A stretch of 64,000 nucleotides of DNA from Lacinutrix mariniflava (GTDB taxonomy: Bacteria; Bacteroidota; Bacteroidia; Flavobacteriales; Flavobacteriaceae): the NCBI RefSeq assembly GCF_001418015.1, contig NZ_LIQG01000026.1, positions 558,001 through 622,000 of the forward strand, in the 5' to 3' direction. Below the pieces are notes generated by a model. The model ran no database searches, was not told the DNA's origin, and saw only the letters and a list, made by a program, of their open reading frames with translations. The translations under genes were made by a program, and so were the position numbers. This document shows, piece after piece, positions 26,733 through 35,436 of the stretch (positions are counted from its first letter, which is position 1; the number at the start of each line of letters is the position of its first letter).

Positions 26733-27470
26733 ATGAAACACCTCATTTACGTATACCTTTCTCTTATTTGTGTTTCTGCTTTTTCTCAAACAAATAGAAC
26801 TATATTAGTAGAGTACCAAGCAACATTAGACGATAAGTCTCTAAATGAAGGTTTCGAAAAAATAATAAAAAAAGATACAAATGCACTTTATGCAAAAACA
26901 CTTAAAAGTATAATAAGCGCAACCGAACCGGTTAAACTTTATTTAAAGGTTGTTAATTCTGAATCTTTATTTTTTCAAGAAGAGAAAATGGAAATAGGGA
27001 ATAAAAAACTTAATATAACTTCAATTATAGCAGGAAAAGGAACTATTTATACAAACATAAAATCTAAAGAACAATTAAGAGCAATTGATGCTTATGGAAA
27101 AGATTTTTTAATTAAAAGAAGCACAGATTCTTTGGTATGGAAACTGCATAAAGAAACTAAAACTATAGGCCAATATTTGTGCTACAAAGCAACAACAGTT
27201 AATGTTGTAGTTAATAAAAAAGGAAGGCATGAAGAAGAGGTTGTTGCATGGTATACGCCTCAAGTTTCTGTTCCATTTGGTCCTTCTAGATATTGTCATT
27301 TGCCAAGTTTAATTTTAGAATTACAAAAAGGAAAACTAAGTTACAAAGCCTTTAAAGTTGTAATTAATCCAGAGCGTATTGTAGAAATAACAAAACCTAC
27401 AAAAGGAAAAGCAATTACAAAAGAAGAGTTTGATGTCATTGGATTAGAAATGTCCTTAGATTATAACTAG
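26733..27470 (+). CDS. GLPGLI-family exported protein 1
   Basis: 245 aa from MKHLIYVYLSLICVSAFSQ, a Sec signal peptide. An earlier in-frame ATG at 26679 would add 18 residues before the signal and is rejected. The core VVAWYTPQVSVPFGPSRYCH then LPSLILEL is the GLPGLI family hallmark in a diverged form (LPSLIL for LPGLVL). The family is periplasmic and Bacteroidota-specific, of unknown function, and usually sits next to TonB-type receptors, as here. Confidence 0.85.
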   Translation: MKHLIYVYLSLICVSAFSQTNRTILVEYQATLDDKSLNEGFEKIIKKDTNALYAKTLKSIISATEPVKLYLKVVNSESLFFQEEKMEIGNKKLNITSIIAGKGTIYTNIKSKEQLRAIDAYGKDFLIKRSTDSLVWKLHKETKTIGQYLCYKATTVNVVVNKKGRHEEEVVAWYTPQVSVPFGPSRYCHLPSLILELQKGKLSYKAFKVVINPERIVEITKPTKGKAITKEEFDVIGLEMSLDYN

Positions 27471-27496
27471 AATAACCTATATATTAAAACAATTAC

Positions 27497-28264
27497 ATGA
27501 GATTTAATTTACATTTTTTTCTATTATTAATATTAGTAACACTAGTTGGTAGTGCTCAAAATCAAAACGGGACTGCTAAGTATTTCTTTAGTTCGGGAGA
27601 TAACTCTAAATCTTTAAAAAAAGTAGACTCATTAATTAATTCAGATGGTCTAACAAATGAAAAAGAAGAGGTGCTTTCCATAGTAAAAGATTTATTTAAT
27701 GATGATGGATCTAATATTAAATTTATTTTAAATTTTAATAAAAAGGAATCACATTTTGAAGTAGAGAAGGGATTGAGTGTTGGAGAAAAAGGAGAAATGC
27801 AAAGTGTATTTCTAAAAAGCCTTTCTAAAGCAAAAAGTAAATTCTATTTTAACAGGTCTACTAAAGAAATTATTGAACAAAAGGATTTTTTGGGAGAAAC
27901 ATATTTAATAGAATCTAAAAGCGATTCTTTAAAATGGAAGCTAGTAAATGAAAAAAGAATTATAAACGGCTACACGTGTTATAAAGCAGAAGCCTACAAA
28001 AAAAGATATAATTTATCTGGTAGCACATCTTTAGATAAGATTGTGGTATGGTATGCTCCAGAAATAGCAATACCGTATGGGCCTTATGGTTATTGCGGTT
28101 TACCTGGTCTTGTTGTAGATGTATACGAAAAACAAAGAAGAATAACTTTAGCGCAATTAGAATTCACAAAAGAGGAGACGAAAATAAAACCCTTATCAAA
28201 AGGCATAAAAACGACTGAGGAGGACTTGATGAAAAATGCTATTAGTAAATACCGCAAACAATAA
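27497..28264 (+). CDS. GLPGLI-family exported protein 2
   Basis: 255 aa. The signal peptide is FHFFLLLILVTLVGSAQ-like (MRFNLHFFLLLILVTLV). The hallmark IPYGPYGYCGLPGLVVDVYE is intact. It is a paralogue of the preceding gene and lies 26 bp downstream. It is followed 17 bp later by the receptor gene, so all three form one operon. Confidence 0.88.
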   Translation: MRFNLHFFLLLILVTLVGSAQNQNGTAKYFFSSGDNSKSLKKVDSLINSDGLTNEKEEVLSIVKDLFNDDGSNIKFILNFNKKESHFEVEKGLSVGEKGEMQSVFLKSLSKAKSKFYFNRSTKEIIEQKDFLGETYLIESKSDSLKWKLVNEKRIINGYTCYKAEAYKKRYNLSGSTSLDKIVVWYAPEIAIPYGPYGYCGLPGLVVDVYEKQRRITLAQLEFTKEETKIKPLSKGIKTTEEDLMKNAISKYRKQ

Positions 28265-28281
28265 TTAATTAGCACAGATTA

Positions 28282-30960
28282 TTGAATACACTTATAAAAA
28301 TTCATGTAGTGTTAATGTTTTTAGGAGGCTTTTCTCTAAGCGCCCAAAACATAACCGTTTCTGGTAAAGTACAAGACAGCCTACAAACACCATTAGATTA
28401 CGCTAATATTTTAGCAGTACCAGAAAGCGATAGCGAACTTCGTTTTGCCATAACCAAAGACAATGGCGACTACCAATTAAAACTAGAGCAAAACCAAACC
28501 TATAAAATAACAGTAAGTTATTTAGGCTATTTACCTCAAGAAAGAGCTATTACTACAACTATAGAAAACCTAACTAAAAACTTTACACTACAAGTAAACC
28601 ACAATCAACTCGACGAGGTTACTTTAAACTACACACCACCAATTACAGTTAAAAAAGACACCACAACTTATCGTGTAGATAAATTTGTAACAGGAGAAGA
28701 ACGTAAACTAAAAGATGTTTTAAAAAAATTACCAGGTGTCGAGGTCGACAGAGCAGGTAATGTAACTGTACAAGGCAAAAAAGTTACCAAAGTGTTAGTA
28801 GAAGGTAAAACTTTTTTTACAGGAAACAGCAAGCTTGCCGTAAACAATATTCCGGCAGATGCTGTAGACGAGGTTGAGGTTTTAGATAATTACAACGATG
28901 TTGCCATGCTAAAAGGTTTGCAAGATAGCGAAGACCTTGCCATGAATATTAAACTAAAAGAAGACAAAAAAAACTTTGCCTTTGGAGATGTTGAGGTTGG
29001 AGCAGGTATTAAAGATCGTTATGTAATACACCCAAACTTATTTTATTACAGTCCAAAAACTAATATTAACCTTATTGGCGATTTAAATAATACAGGCACA
29101 AAAAGTTTTACGTTTAGAGATTATTTAGAGTTCGAAAGTGGTTTTGGGAAACTAATGAGCGACTCTGGTGGTTATTTTAATTTATTTAATAGCGATTTTG
29201 CGCAGTATTTAGCAAACCAAGATTTTAAAAGCAATACTAACCAATTTGGTGCTTTAAACATAAGGCAAGCTATAAGCGATGTTACAGATATTTCTGGTTA
29301 TGTTATTTCTAGTAAAGCAAAAGTAGAAACCCAAAACAACACCATTAACCAATACAATTTTGGAGAACCTTTTACAGAAAACAGAATAACTACAAATAAT
29401 GCCAATACCTTTTTTACAATTGGTAAAGTAACCATAGATTATGATCCAACATACAAAGAGGACTTTGCTTATAATAGCTTTGTAAAAGTAACTAATAACA
29501 CTAGTAATGGTTTAATAAATACTAATAGTATAAACCAGAATAATACTATCAATACACTTACAGATATTGTAGGATTAAATCTTAAGCAAAACGTAAGTTA
29601 TAGTAGAAAACTTTCTAAAAAACACACAGGAACGCTAGAAGCAACTTACAATTATAAAAACGACGAGCCTCTAGTAAACTGGCTTACCAATCAAGAAATA
29701 CTACCAGGATTAATACCATTACAAACCGATGCTGTTTTTAATATTTTGCAAACCAAAACAGTAAACACACACAATGCAAGTGCTATTGTAAAAGACTATT
29801 GGGTTGTAAATAATTTTAACCATTTGTATACGAGTTTAGGTGTAAATGCAGCATTCAATAGTTTCGAGAATCAAGATGTACAACAGTTAAGTAATGGAGA
29901 AATTAATAATTTTAACTCAGCTGGTTTTGGTAACGCTTTAAAGTACAATTTTATAGATACGTTTGTAGGTTTGGAGTATAAATTCCAAACAGGTATTACT
30001 ACTTTTAAGCCAGCTTTATATTATCATTTTTACAATTGGCAAGTTAACCAGCAAGACTCTCAAATTAGTAAAACAAAAGCTCTGGTTTTACCACAGCTTA
30101 TCATTAAAACGGAGTTTAATTCTAGTCAGAAATTAAATTTCAAGTATAAATTAAATGCACGTTTTTCAACCGTAAACCGTTTGGTAAACAATTTTATGTT
30201 ATCTAGTTTTAATAGTGTCTCTCGTGGGAATCCAGATTTAGATAATACGTTATATCACTCAGCAAGTTTAACATATTACAAATTTAGTTTGTTTAAAAAC
30301 TTAAATTTAAACTTGAGTACAAGCTTTAATAAAAAAGTTAAGGATTATAAAAATGTAACACAATTAGATGGTATTAATCAGTTTAACACATCAATTTTAT
30401 TCGAGCAGCCAGAACACAGTTGGAATGTAAGTGGTAGAATAGCCAAAAAGATAAAGAAAATTAAATATAAGTTTAGAGGCAGTTATAGCTATCGCGATTT
30501 CTTTCAAATTGTAAATACCGAAACCAATAAAAACATATCTAAAAATGTATCTGGAACTTTAAGTGCCGAAACATCTTTTAAAAAGCATCCAAACATAGAA
30601 ATTGGTTACACTAAAGATTTTAATAATTATCGCTCAAGCGGAAGCATTTCTAAGTTCGAAAACGATGCCTTTTTTGTAAACATTGAATACGATTTTTTAA
30701 ATGATTTTATTTTTAAAGCAGATTATAATTTAGATAACTACCAAAACAAAAGTTTAAATATTAAAAACACTTTCGATACTGCCAATGCATCACTTTTTTA
30801 CCAAGTAGAAGATAGTGCTTGGGGATTCGAGATTAACGCAACTAATGTGTTTAACACCAAATTTAAACAAGACAATAGTTTTAGCGACTTTTTAATTACC
30901 GATAGCCAAACTTTTATTCTACCAAGAATAATCATGTTTAAAGTGGCTTATAAATTGTAG
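28282..30960 (+). CDS. TonB-dependent-receptor-like outer-membrane protein 1
   Basis: 892 aa with TTG start at 28282. Signal: MNTLIKIHVVLMFLGGFSL-SAQ. The next in-frame ATG would leave a signal of only about 11 residues, so TTG is preferred. A CarboxypepD_reg-like domain (TVSGKVQDSLQTPLDYANIL, about 25-105), a plug-like region (LKDVLKKLPGVEVDRAGNVT, about 135-230) and a large beta-barrel to a terminal aromatic strand (RIIMFKVAYKL) follow. Its ligand is unknown. A 65-bp copy of its 3' end reappears at 35294. Confidence 0.88.
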   Translation: MNTLIKIHVVLMFLGGFSLSAQNITVSGKVQDSLQTPLDYANILAVPESDSELRFAITKDNGDYQLKLEQNQTYKITVSYLGYLPQERAITTTIENLTKNFTLQVNHNQLDEVTLNYTPPITVKKDTTTYRVDKFVTGEERKLKDVLKKLPGVEVDRAGNVTVQGKKVTKVLVEGKTFFTGNSKLAVNNIPADAVDEVEVLDNYNDVAMLKGLQDSEDLAMNIKLKEDKKNFAFGDVEVGAGIKDRYVIHPNLFYYSPKTNINLIGDLNNTGTKSFTFRDYLEFESGFGKLMSDSGGYFNLFNSDFAQYLANQDFKSNTNQFGALNIRQAISDVTDISGYVISSKAKVETQNNTINQYNFGEPFTENRITTNNANTFFTIGKVTIDYDPTYKEDFAYNSFVKVTNNTSNGLINTNSINQNNTINTLTDIVGLNLKQNVSYSRKLSKKHTGTLEATYNYKNDEPLVNWLTNQEILPGLIPLQTDAVFNILQTKTVNTHNASAIVKDYWVVNNFNHLYTSLGVNAAFNSFENQDVQQLSNGEINNFNSAGFGNALKYNFIDTFVGLEYKFQTGITTFKPALYYHFYNWQVNQQDSQISKTKALVLPQLIIKTEFNSSQKLNFKYKLNARFSTVNRLVNNFMLSSFNSVSRGNPDLDNTLYHSASLTYYKFSLFKNLNLNLSTSFNKKVKDYKNVTQLDGINQFNTSILFEQPEHSWNVSGRIAKKIKKIKYKFRGSYSYRDFFQIVNTETNKNISKNVSGTLSAETSFKKHPNIEIGYTKDFNNYRSSGSISKFENDAFFVNIEYDFLNDFIFKADYNLDNYQNKSLNIKNTFDTANASLFYQVEDSAWGFEINATNVFNTKFKQDNSFSDFLITDSQTFILPRIIMFKVAYKL

Positions 30961-31026
30961 ATATTGCTCATTAGTTTTATTTAGGAAGAAATCATGAATA
31001 CTATGAAATTTAAAGGTCTGTTTTGA

Positions 31027-31172
31027 AACTCATTGTTTAAGGTGTTGGCTATAAAATGGTTACGAAAAGTTGTTAAAACCATTTCGTAGAAAACTAGAAT
31101 TTCCACTCCAATTACGGTTTTTACCGTAACACAAATTGACTAAATACACACGTTTTCGATAAAATACACATA
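31027..31172 (+). pseudogene. Decayed 3' end of the uracil-DNA-glycosylase-like gene plus its downstream region
   Basis: Codons from 31027 to the TAG at 31087-31089 read NSLFKVLAIKWLRKVVKTIS. This aligns without gaps to the glycosylase end NPWFEELVVLDLQKIVKSIL (same spacing of N, F, L, L, K, VK, I). The 80 bp after the stop also match those after 26568, including the palindrome at the same distance (22 versus 23 bp). It is a relic of a segmental duplication. Confidence 0.7.
31112..31129. promoter_or_regulatory. Palindrome TTACGGT-N4-ACCGTAA, copy 2
   Basis: Perfect arms, TTTT centre. It lies in the duplicated segment upstream of the small secreted protein gene at 31402. The rest of the gap up to 31362 has no ORF and only A/T-rich sequence. 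Confidence 0.6.
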
Positions 31173-31362
31173 AACACCTACCAAAATTTGTGAGGCTCGC
31201 TATTTTTTTTTTAGGTTTACAAAGTATTCAATATTAAGTTGAGTTTTAAGAAGCCTCACATTAATAGAGAATATGGTTGCAACTTAATAACCTGCGCAGG
31301 TTTATTTATCAATGATATAGCTTCTTAAAAAATGCTTCTTAGCTTCTTAAATTTTATTAACC

Positions 31363-31387
31363 AACCAGTTAAAACTAAAAACTGGTT
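31363..31387 (+). promoter_or_regulatory. Hairpin in the leader of the 111-aa gene
   Basis: AACCAGTT (31363-31370) and AACTGGTT (31380-31387) form an 8-bp stem with a 9-nt loop, 15 nt before the start codon. It may affect translation or RNA stability. Confidence 0.4.
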
Positions 31388-31401
31388 TAAAATTTTAAAT
31401 T

Positions 31402-31737
31402 ATGAAAAATGTATTTTTTGCACTAGCTTTTATGCTAGTAGGAACGTTTGCTTTTGCAAACAATTTAGATGAAGCAAAACTGAATGTAGAAGAAACTATT
31501 GAAGTTTCAAACAACAACGAAGTAAATCAGATTGACTACTCTTCTTTCAAGGAAATGCTACAAAATGGTAGTATCGAACAAGGAGAATTTATTAATTTTT
31601 TCTTTAAAGTAAAGTCAGTAGATTATTTAGATGGTTGTGGTAATTGGTGGACAGTTACTTACAATGATTCGGAAATAAGTGATTTCAATGCGTTCATTAT
31701 AGCAGGTAACGCAATTAATCAATTAACTGGTTGTTAA
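31402..31737 (+). CDS. Small secreted protein, 111 aa, unknown
   Basis: The signal peptide MKNVFFALAFMLVGTFAFA-NN leaves a mature acidic peptide of about 90 residues. It ends in DYLDGCGNWWTVTYND and NAINQLTGC, with two cysteines able to form a disulfide. It is followed by a terminator and then by a GLPGLI gene and a TonB-type receptor. It could be a substrate or partner of that cassette, but this is inference from position. No known family is recognised. Confidence 0.65.
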   Translation: MKNVFFALAFMLVGTFAFANNLDEAKLNVEETIEVSNNNEVNQIDYSSFKEMLQNGSIEQGEFINFFFKVKSVDYLDGCGNWWTVTYNDSEISDFNAFIIAGNAINQLTGC

Positions 31738-31750
31738 AATAGATTAATGT

Positions 31751-31785
31751 AAATGAGGCTGTATTAAAACAAAATAGCCTCATTT
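31751..31785 (+). terminator. Terminator after the 111-aa gene
   Basis: Stem AAATGAGGCT (31751-31760)/AGCCTCATTT (31776-31785) with a 15-nt loop. Confidence 0.75.
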
Positions 31786-31808
31786 ATTATTATCAAAAAA
31801 TAAATATT

Positions 31809-32639
31809 ATGAAAATAAAATTCTCAATTATAGTATTGTTGTGCCTTTTCACTTCTTCTTTATTATTTTCACAAAGTAATTTAAAAGACTCGTTAAGACA
31901 CGAAGTAATATATAAATATTCTTATCAAGAGAATGATAAAGATACAACTAGCTTAAAAACAGAAGACATGATTTTAAAAATCTCAAAAGATTTTTCATAT
32001 TATGTCTCTTTAAATAGTATGAGGATTCGTGAAATGTCTGAAGCATTTGAAAAAACTAAAAAAATGCCTACTAACTTAAATTCCATATCAAGAGCTAAAA
32101 TACATCATACTATTTTGAAAAATTATGTAAAAAACGAAATGACTTTTAGTAACATGTTTGGAATGAATTATTTTTCTTACTCAAAAAAAATTGACTCATT
32201 TAAATGGGTTCTAAATGATGAGAAAAAAGACATAATAGGATATTCTTGCCAAAAAGCGACTACGTCTTTTGCAGGCAGAGATTACACTGCTTGGTACGCT
32301 GTTGACATTCCTATCTCTGATGGTCCTTACAAATTTAACGGATTACCAGGTCTCATATTTTTAATTTATGACACTAAAAAACAATATTCCTTTGAAATTA
32401 TTAGTATTAAAAACACAAATGCCTTTTTTGATACAAAAGACCCAATCTACTCAAACATAGTTACATCTTATGATGAGTATAAAACCATTGAAAATAAATT
32501 TATTAAAAAACCATCTTCAATGATGAATACAAGTGGTATACAACTACCAAAAGAACTGCTTGATAAAGCAGATAGAAGAGCAAAAGAAAAATTAAAATAC
32601 GAAAACAACCCATTGGAATTAAATGAAGATGATAAATGA
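31809..32639 (+). CDS. GLPGLI-family exported protein 3
   Basis: 276 aa. The signal peptide is FSIIVLLCLFTSSLLFSQ. The core YTAWYAVDIPISDGPYKFNG then LPGLIFLIYD is a clear family hallmark. It overlaps the next receptor gene by 4 bp (ATGA), so translation is coupled. It is only distantly similar to the two GLPGLI proteins at 26733 and 27497. Confidence 0.88.
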   Translation: MKIKFSIIVLLCLFTSSLLFSQSNLKDSLRHEVIYKYSYQENDKDTTSLKTEDMILKISKDFSYYVSLNSMRIREMSEAFEKTKKMPTNLNSISRAKIHHTILKNYVKNEMTFSNMFGMNYFSYSKKIDSFKWVLNDEKKDIIGYSCQKATTSFAGRDYTAWYAVDIPISDGPYKFNGLPGLIFLIYDTKKQYSFEIISIKNTNAFFDTKDPIYSNIVTSYDEYKTIENKFIKKPSSMMNTSGIQLPKELLDKADRRAKEKLKYENNPLELNEDDK

Positions 32640-35266
32640 AGCAAATTTTAACATTATATTTTGTTTTCTTTATTTATATATGTTGTTTTTCTCAGACTAA
32701 AATTATTGGAAATTTAAAAACAGTGAATGACAAGGCAATCTCTGGAGCAAGTATAACAATTACAGAATTACAAACGGACAATATTTTAAACTATGCTATT
32801 TCTGATAATAATGGTAGTTTTTCCATTTCACTAAATAGTAAAATTGAACACTTACAAATCAATATAAGGTCAATGGGTTTTAGAACTGTTGTTAAAATAA
32901 TTGATAACAAAATCCAAACCTTAAACTTTATTTTAAAAGAAGAAAGAACAGAACTTAAAGAAGTTTTAATTAAAAATAACCCGATAACACGTAAAGGCGA
33001 CACCATTAATTATAGCGTTAATGCGTTTACAAAACAAGAAGATAGAACTATTGCTGATGTATTAAAAAATATGCCGGGAATTGAAGTTTTATCTGACGGT
33101 AAAATTTTATATCAAGGTAAGCCTATTAATAAGTATTATATTGAAGGCTTAGATTTATTAGAAGGTAAATACAACCTAGCAAACAGTAACCTACCACATA
33201 AAGAAGTTGTAAAAGTTCAGGTTTTAGAAAATCATCAACCTATAAAGTTATTAGATAGTTTAGTATATTCAGACCAAGCAGCTATTAATATTAAACTTAA
33301 AAACAGTCTCACCTTTACTGGTCAAGCAAAAGTTGGATCAGGAATAAGTCCTTTACTTTGGAATACTAATGTAACACCAATGTTATTCTCTAAAAAACGA
33401 CAAATGCTAAGTTCTTATCAAACCAATAATACCGGTAATAATGTCGCTAAACAATTAAAAAAATTAACTATTGATGAGCTTTTAGAACAGTTTGAGCGTA
33501 ATGACGAAAAGCAAGATTGGTTGTCTATTCAGCAATTAACAGTGCCCAATTTTTCAGAACAGCGTTGGTTAGATAATAACATCCATTTAATTACTACAAA
33601 CTATTTGCAAAAACTTAAAAACGATTATGAATTACGTTTAAATATGTCCTATTTAAACGACTATCAACAACAAAATGGTTTTACAAATACGCAATTCTTT
33701 ACCGCAAACGATACTATTGTTTTATTTGAAAACAAATACAATCAACTATATACAAGTACTTTAGAAACCAACTTAACACTTCAAAAAAATACAGACAAAA
33801 ATTTCTTAAAAAACAGCTTGCAATTTCAAGGTTTTTGGGATATTCAACGTGGAAATGTTCAATTAAATACTGCTAATATTACTCAAAATTTAAGCAATCG
33901 TTATTTTAAATTATCAAACAATCTTAAAACCTTATTTCCTTTAGGTAAACAAATTGCAACTCTTAATTCATATGTAAGCTTAAATAAAACACCACAATCA
34001 TTAGTTGTAAATCCTGGCCAATTTAATGATTTACTTAATAATGGAAATAATTACAACCAAGTAACACAAAACATAGATTTACAAACATTTTACACTAACA
34101 ATTCGTTAGGTTTTACAAAAGGTTGGAAACAATTTAGTTTTAGTCCAAAGTTGGGTATTCAGTTTGAAAAACAGAATTTGGAAAGTAACATTTTAACTTC
34201 AGAAAATACATTTAATAACTTTGAAAATAATTTGGCTTGGACACGTTCAAAACTGTACTTTAAACTACAGACACAATATGAAAAAGATAAATGGCGAATG
34301 GAATTAACCACACCTATCAATCTTCATAATTATCAATTAGAAGATAAGCCGTTGCAGAGAGAACAAAATTTAAATCGTGTAAATTTTGAGCCTAGATTAT
34401 CATTAAATTATGACCTAACTTCTTTTTGGCGCATTGGTACATCTGCAAATATTGGTAACCAATTTGGAACTATAAATCAAGTACATTACAATTATATTTT
34501 ACAGAATTATAGAAGTTTACAAAGAATAGATACACCATTACCTGAAATGAAAAACCTTGGTTATTCGGCATCTTTAGGTTATAGAAACCCTATAAAATCA
34601 TTGTTTTTTAGTGTGATTTATAGCAATACAACTACCGAAAATAATTTACTTTATAACAATCAGATTTTAGACAACGGAACAATGGAGTTACAAGCTATTA
34701 AGCAAGATAATATGCGCTATAGTCATAATATTATGACAAGAGCAAGCAAATACTTTAGTGATTTTGATACTAGTTTTACATTAAGTGCAAATTATAGTTT
34801 GCAAGATTTTAAACAGATATTAAATAGTGATATAACAGATATTTCAAATCAAAATTGGCGTTTTAATGGTAAATTAGACACTGATATAACGGATTGGTTG
34901 AATACAGAATTAGAATCTGTTTTTCAATTCTCAAACAGTGAAATTAAAGGACAAAATAATCAAACTATAACACAACAATTTCATAAGTTTAACATTAATA
35001 TTTATCCAAAAGAAAATCAATACATTGCTTTAAAATCAGAATATGTTAAAATGAATTTGTTTTCAGAAAATGTAAAAAATTTATTTTCAGATTTAGTTTA
35101 TCGTTATACTTGGAAAAAGAAAAACTTAGATTTTGAATTAGAATGGAGTAACATTTTTAACACTAAAAACTATCGAACAGTAAACATTGATGATTTTAGC
35201 TATATTGAAACAAATTTTTCATTAAGACCATCACAAGTATTATTTAAAGTTAGATTTTCATTGTAA
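32636..35266 (+). CDS. TonB-dependent-receptor-like outer-membrane protein 2
   Basis: 876 aa. Signal: ILTLYFVFFIYICCFSQ. A CarboxypepD_reg-like domain (about 20-100), a plug-like segment (TIADVLKNMPGIEVLSDGKI) and a beta-barrel ending in a terminal Phe strand (RPSQVLFKVRFSL) follow. Same architecture as receptor 1 but strongly diverged, so it is not a recent copy. It is coupled to GLPGLI protein 3. Confidence 0.88.
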   Translation: MKQILTLYFVFFIYICCFSQTKIIGNLKTVNDKAISGASITITELQTDNILNYAISDNNGSFSISLNSKIEHLQINIRSMGFRTVVKIIDNKIQTLNFILKEERTELKEVLIKNNPITRKGDTINYSVNAFTKQEDRTIADVLKNMPGIEVLSDGKILYQGKPINKYYIEGLDLLEGKYNLANSNLPHKEVVKVQVLENHQPIKLLDSLVYSDQAAINIKLKNSLTFTGQAKVGSGISPLLWNTNVTPMLFSKKRQMLSSYQTNNTGNNVAKQLKKLTIDELLEQFERNDEKQDWLSIQQLTVPNFSEQRWLDNNIHLITTNYLQKLKNDYELRLNMSYLNDYQQQNGFTNTQFFTANDTIVLFENKYNQLYTSTLETNLTLQKNTDKNFLKNSLQFQGFWDIQRGNVQLNTANITQNLSNRYFKLSNNLKTLFPLGKQIATLNSYVSLNKTPQSLVVNPGQFNDLLNNGNNYNQVTQNIDLQTFYTNNSLGFTKGWKQFSFSPKLGIQFEKQNLESNILTSENTFNNFENNLAWTRSKLYFKLQTQYEKDKWRMELTTPINLHNYQLEDKPLQREQNLNRVNFEPRLSLNYDLTSFWRIGTSANIGNQFGTINQVHYNYILQNYRSLQRIDTPLPEMKNLGYSASLGYRNPIKSLFFSVIYSNTTTENNLLYNNQILDNGTMELQAIKQDNMRYSHNIMTRASKYFSDFDTSFTLSANYSLQDFKQILNSDITDISNQNWRFNGKLDTDITDWLNTELESVFQFSNSEIKGQNNQTITQQFHKFNINIYPKENQYIALKSEYVKMNLFSENVKNLFSDLVYRYTWKKKNLDFELEWSNIFNTKNYRTVNIDDFSYIETNFSLRPSQVLFKVRFSL

Positions 35267-35293
35267 GAATCTATATTGTATTTTTTATACTTA

Positions 35294-35358
35294 AATTACC
35301 GACAGTCAAACTTTTATTCTACCAAGAATTATCATGTTTAAAGTGGCTTATAAATTGT
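35294..35358 (+). pseudogene. Relic of the 3' end of TonB receptor 1
   Basis: The segment encodes ITDSQTFILPRIIMFKVAYKL then TGA. It matches 30895-30960 with only a few mismatches (for example GACAGT for GATAGC, AATT for AATA, TGA for TAG), while the upstream receptor 2 gene is unrelated at this level. It marks the right edge of a duplicated module. Confidence 0.8.
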
Positions 35359-35411
35359 GATAACATCAAAAATTTAAGTTTTAGTTAATAGAAAATCAAT
35401 AGTACTTTAAT

Positions 35412-35436
35412 AACTTCAGTTTTTAAACTGAAAGTT
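35412..35436 (+). promoter_or_regulatory. Hairpin abutting the reductase start codon
   Basis: AACTTCAGTTT pairs with AAACTG-A-AAGTT (one bulged A) and ends directly before the ATG at 35437. It could limit initiation until unfolded. Confidence 0.35.
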
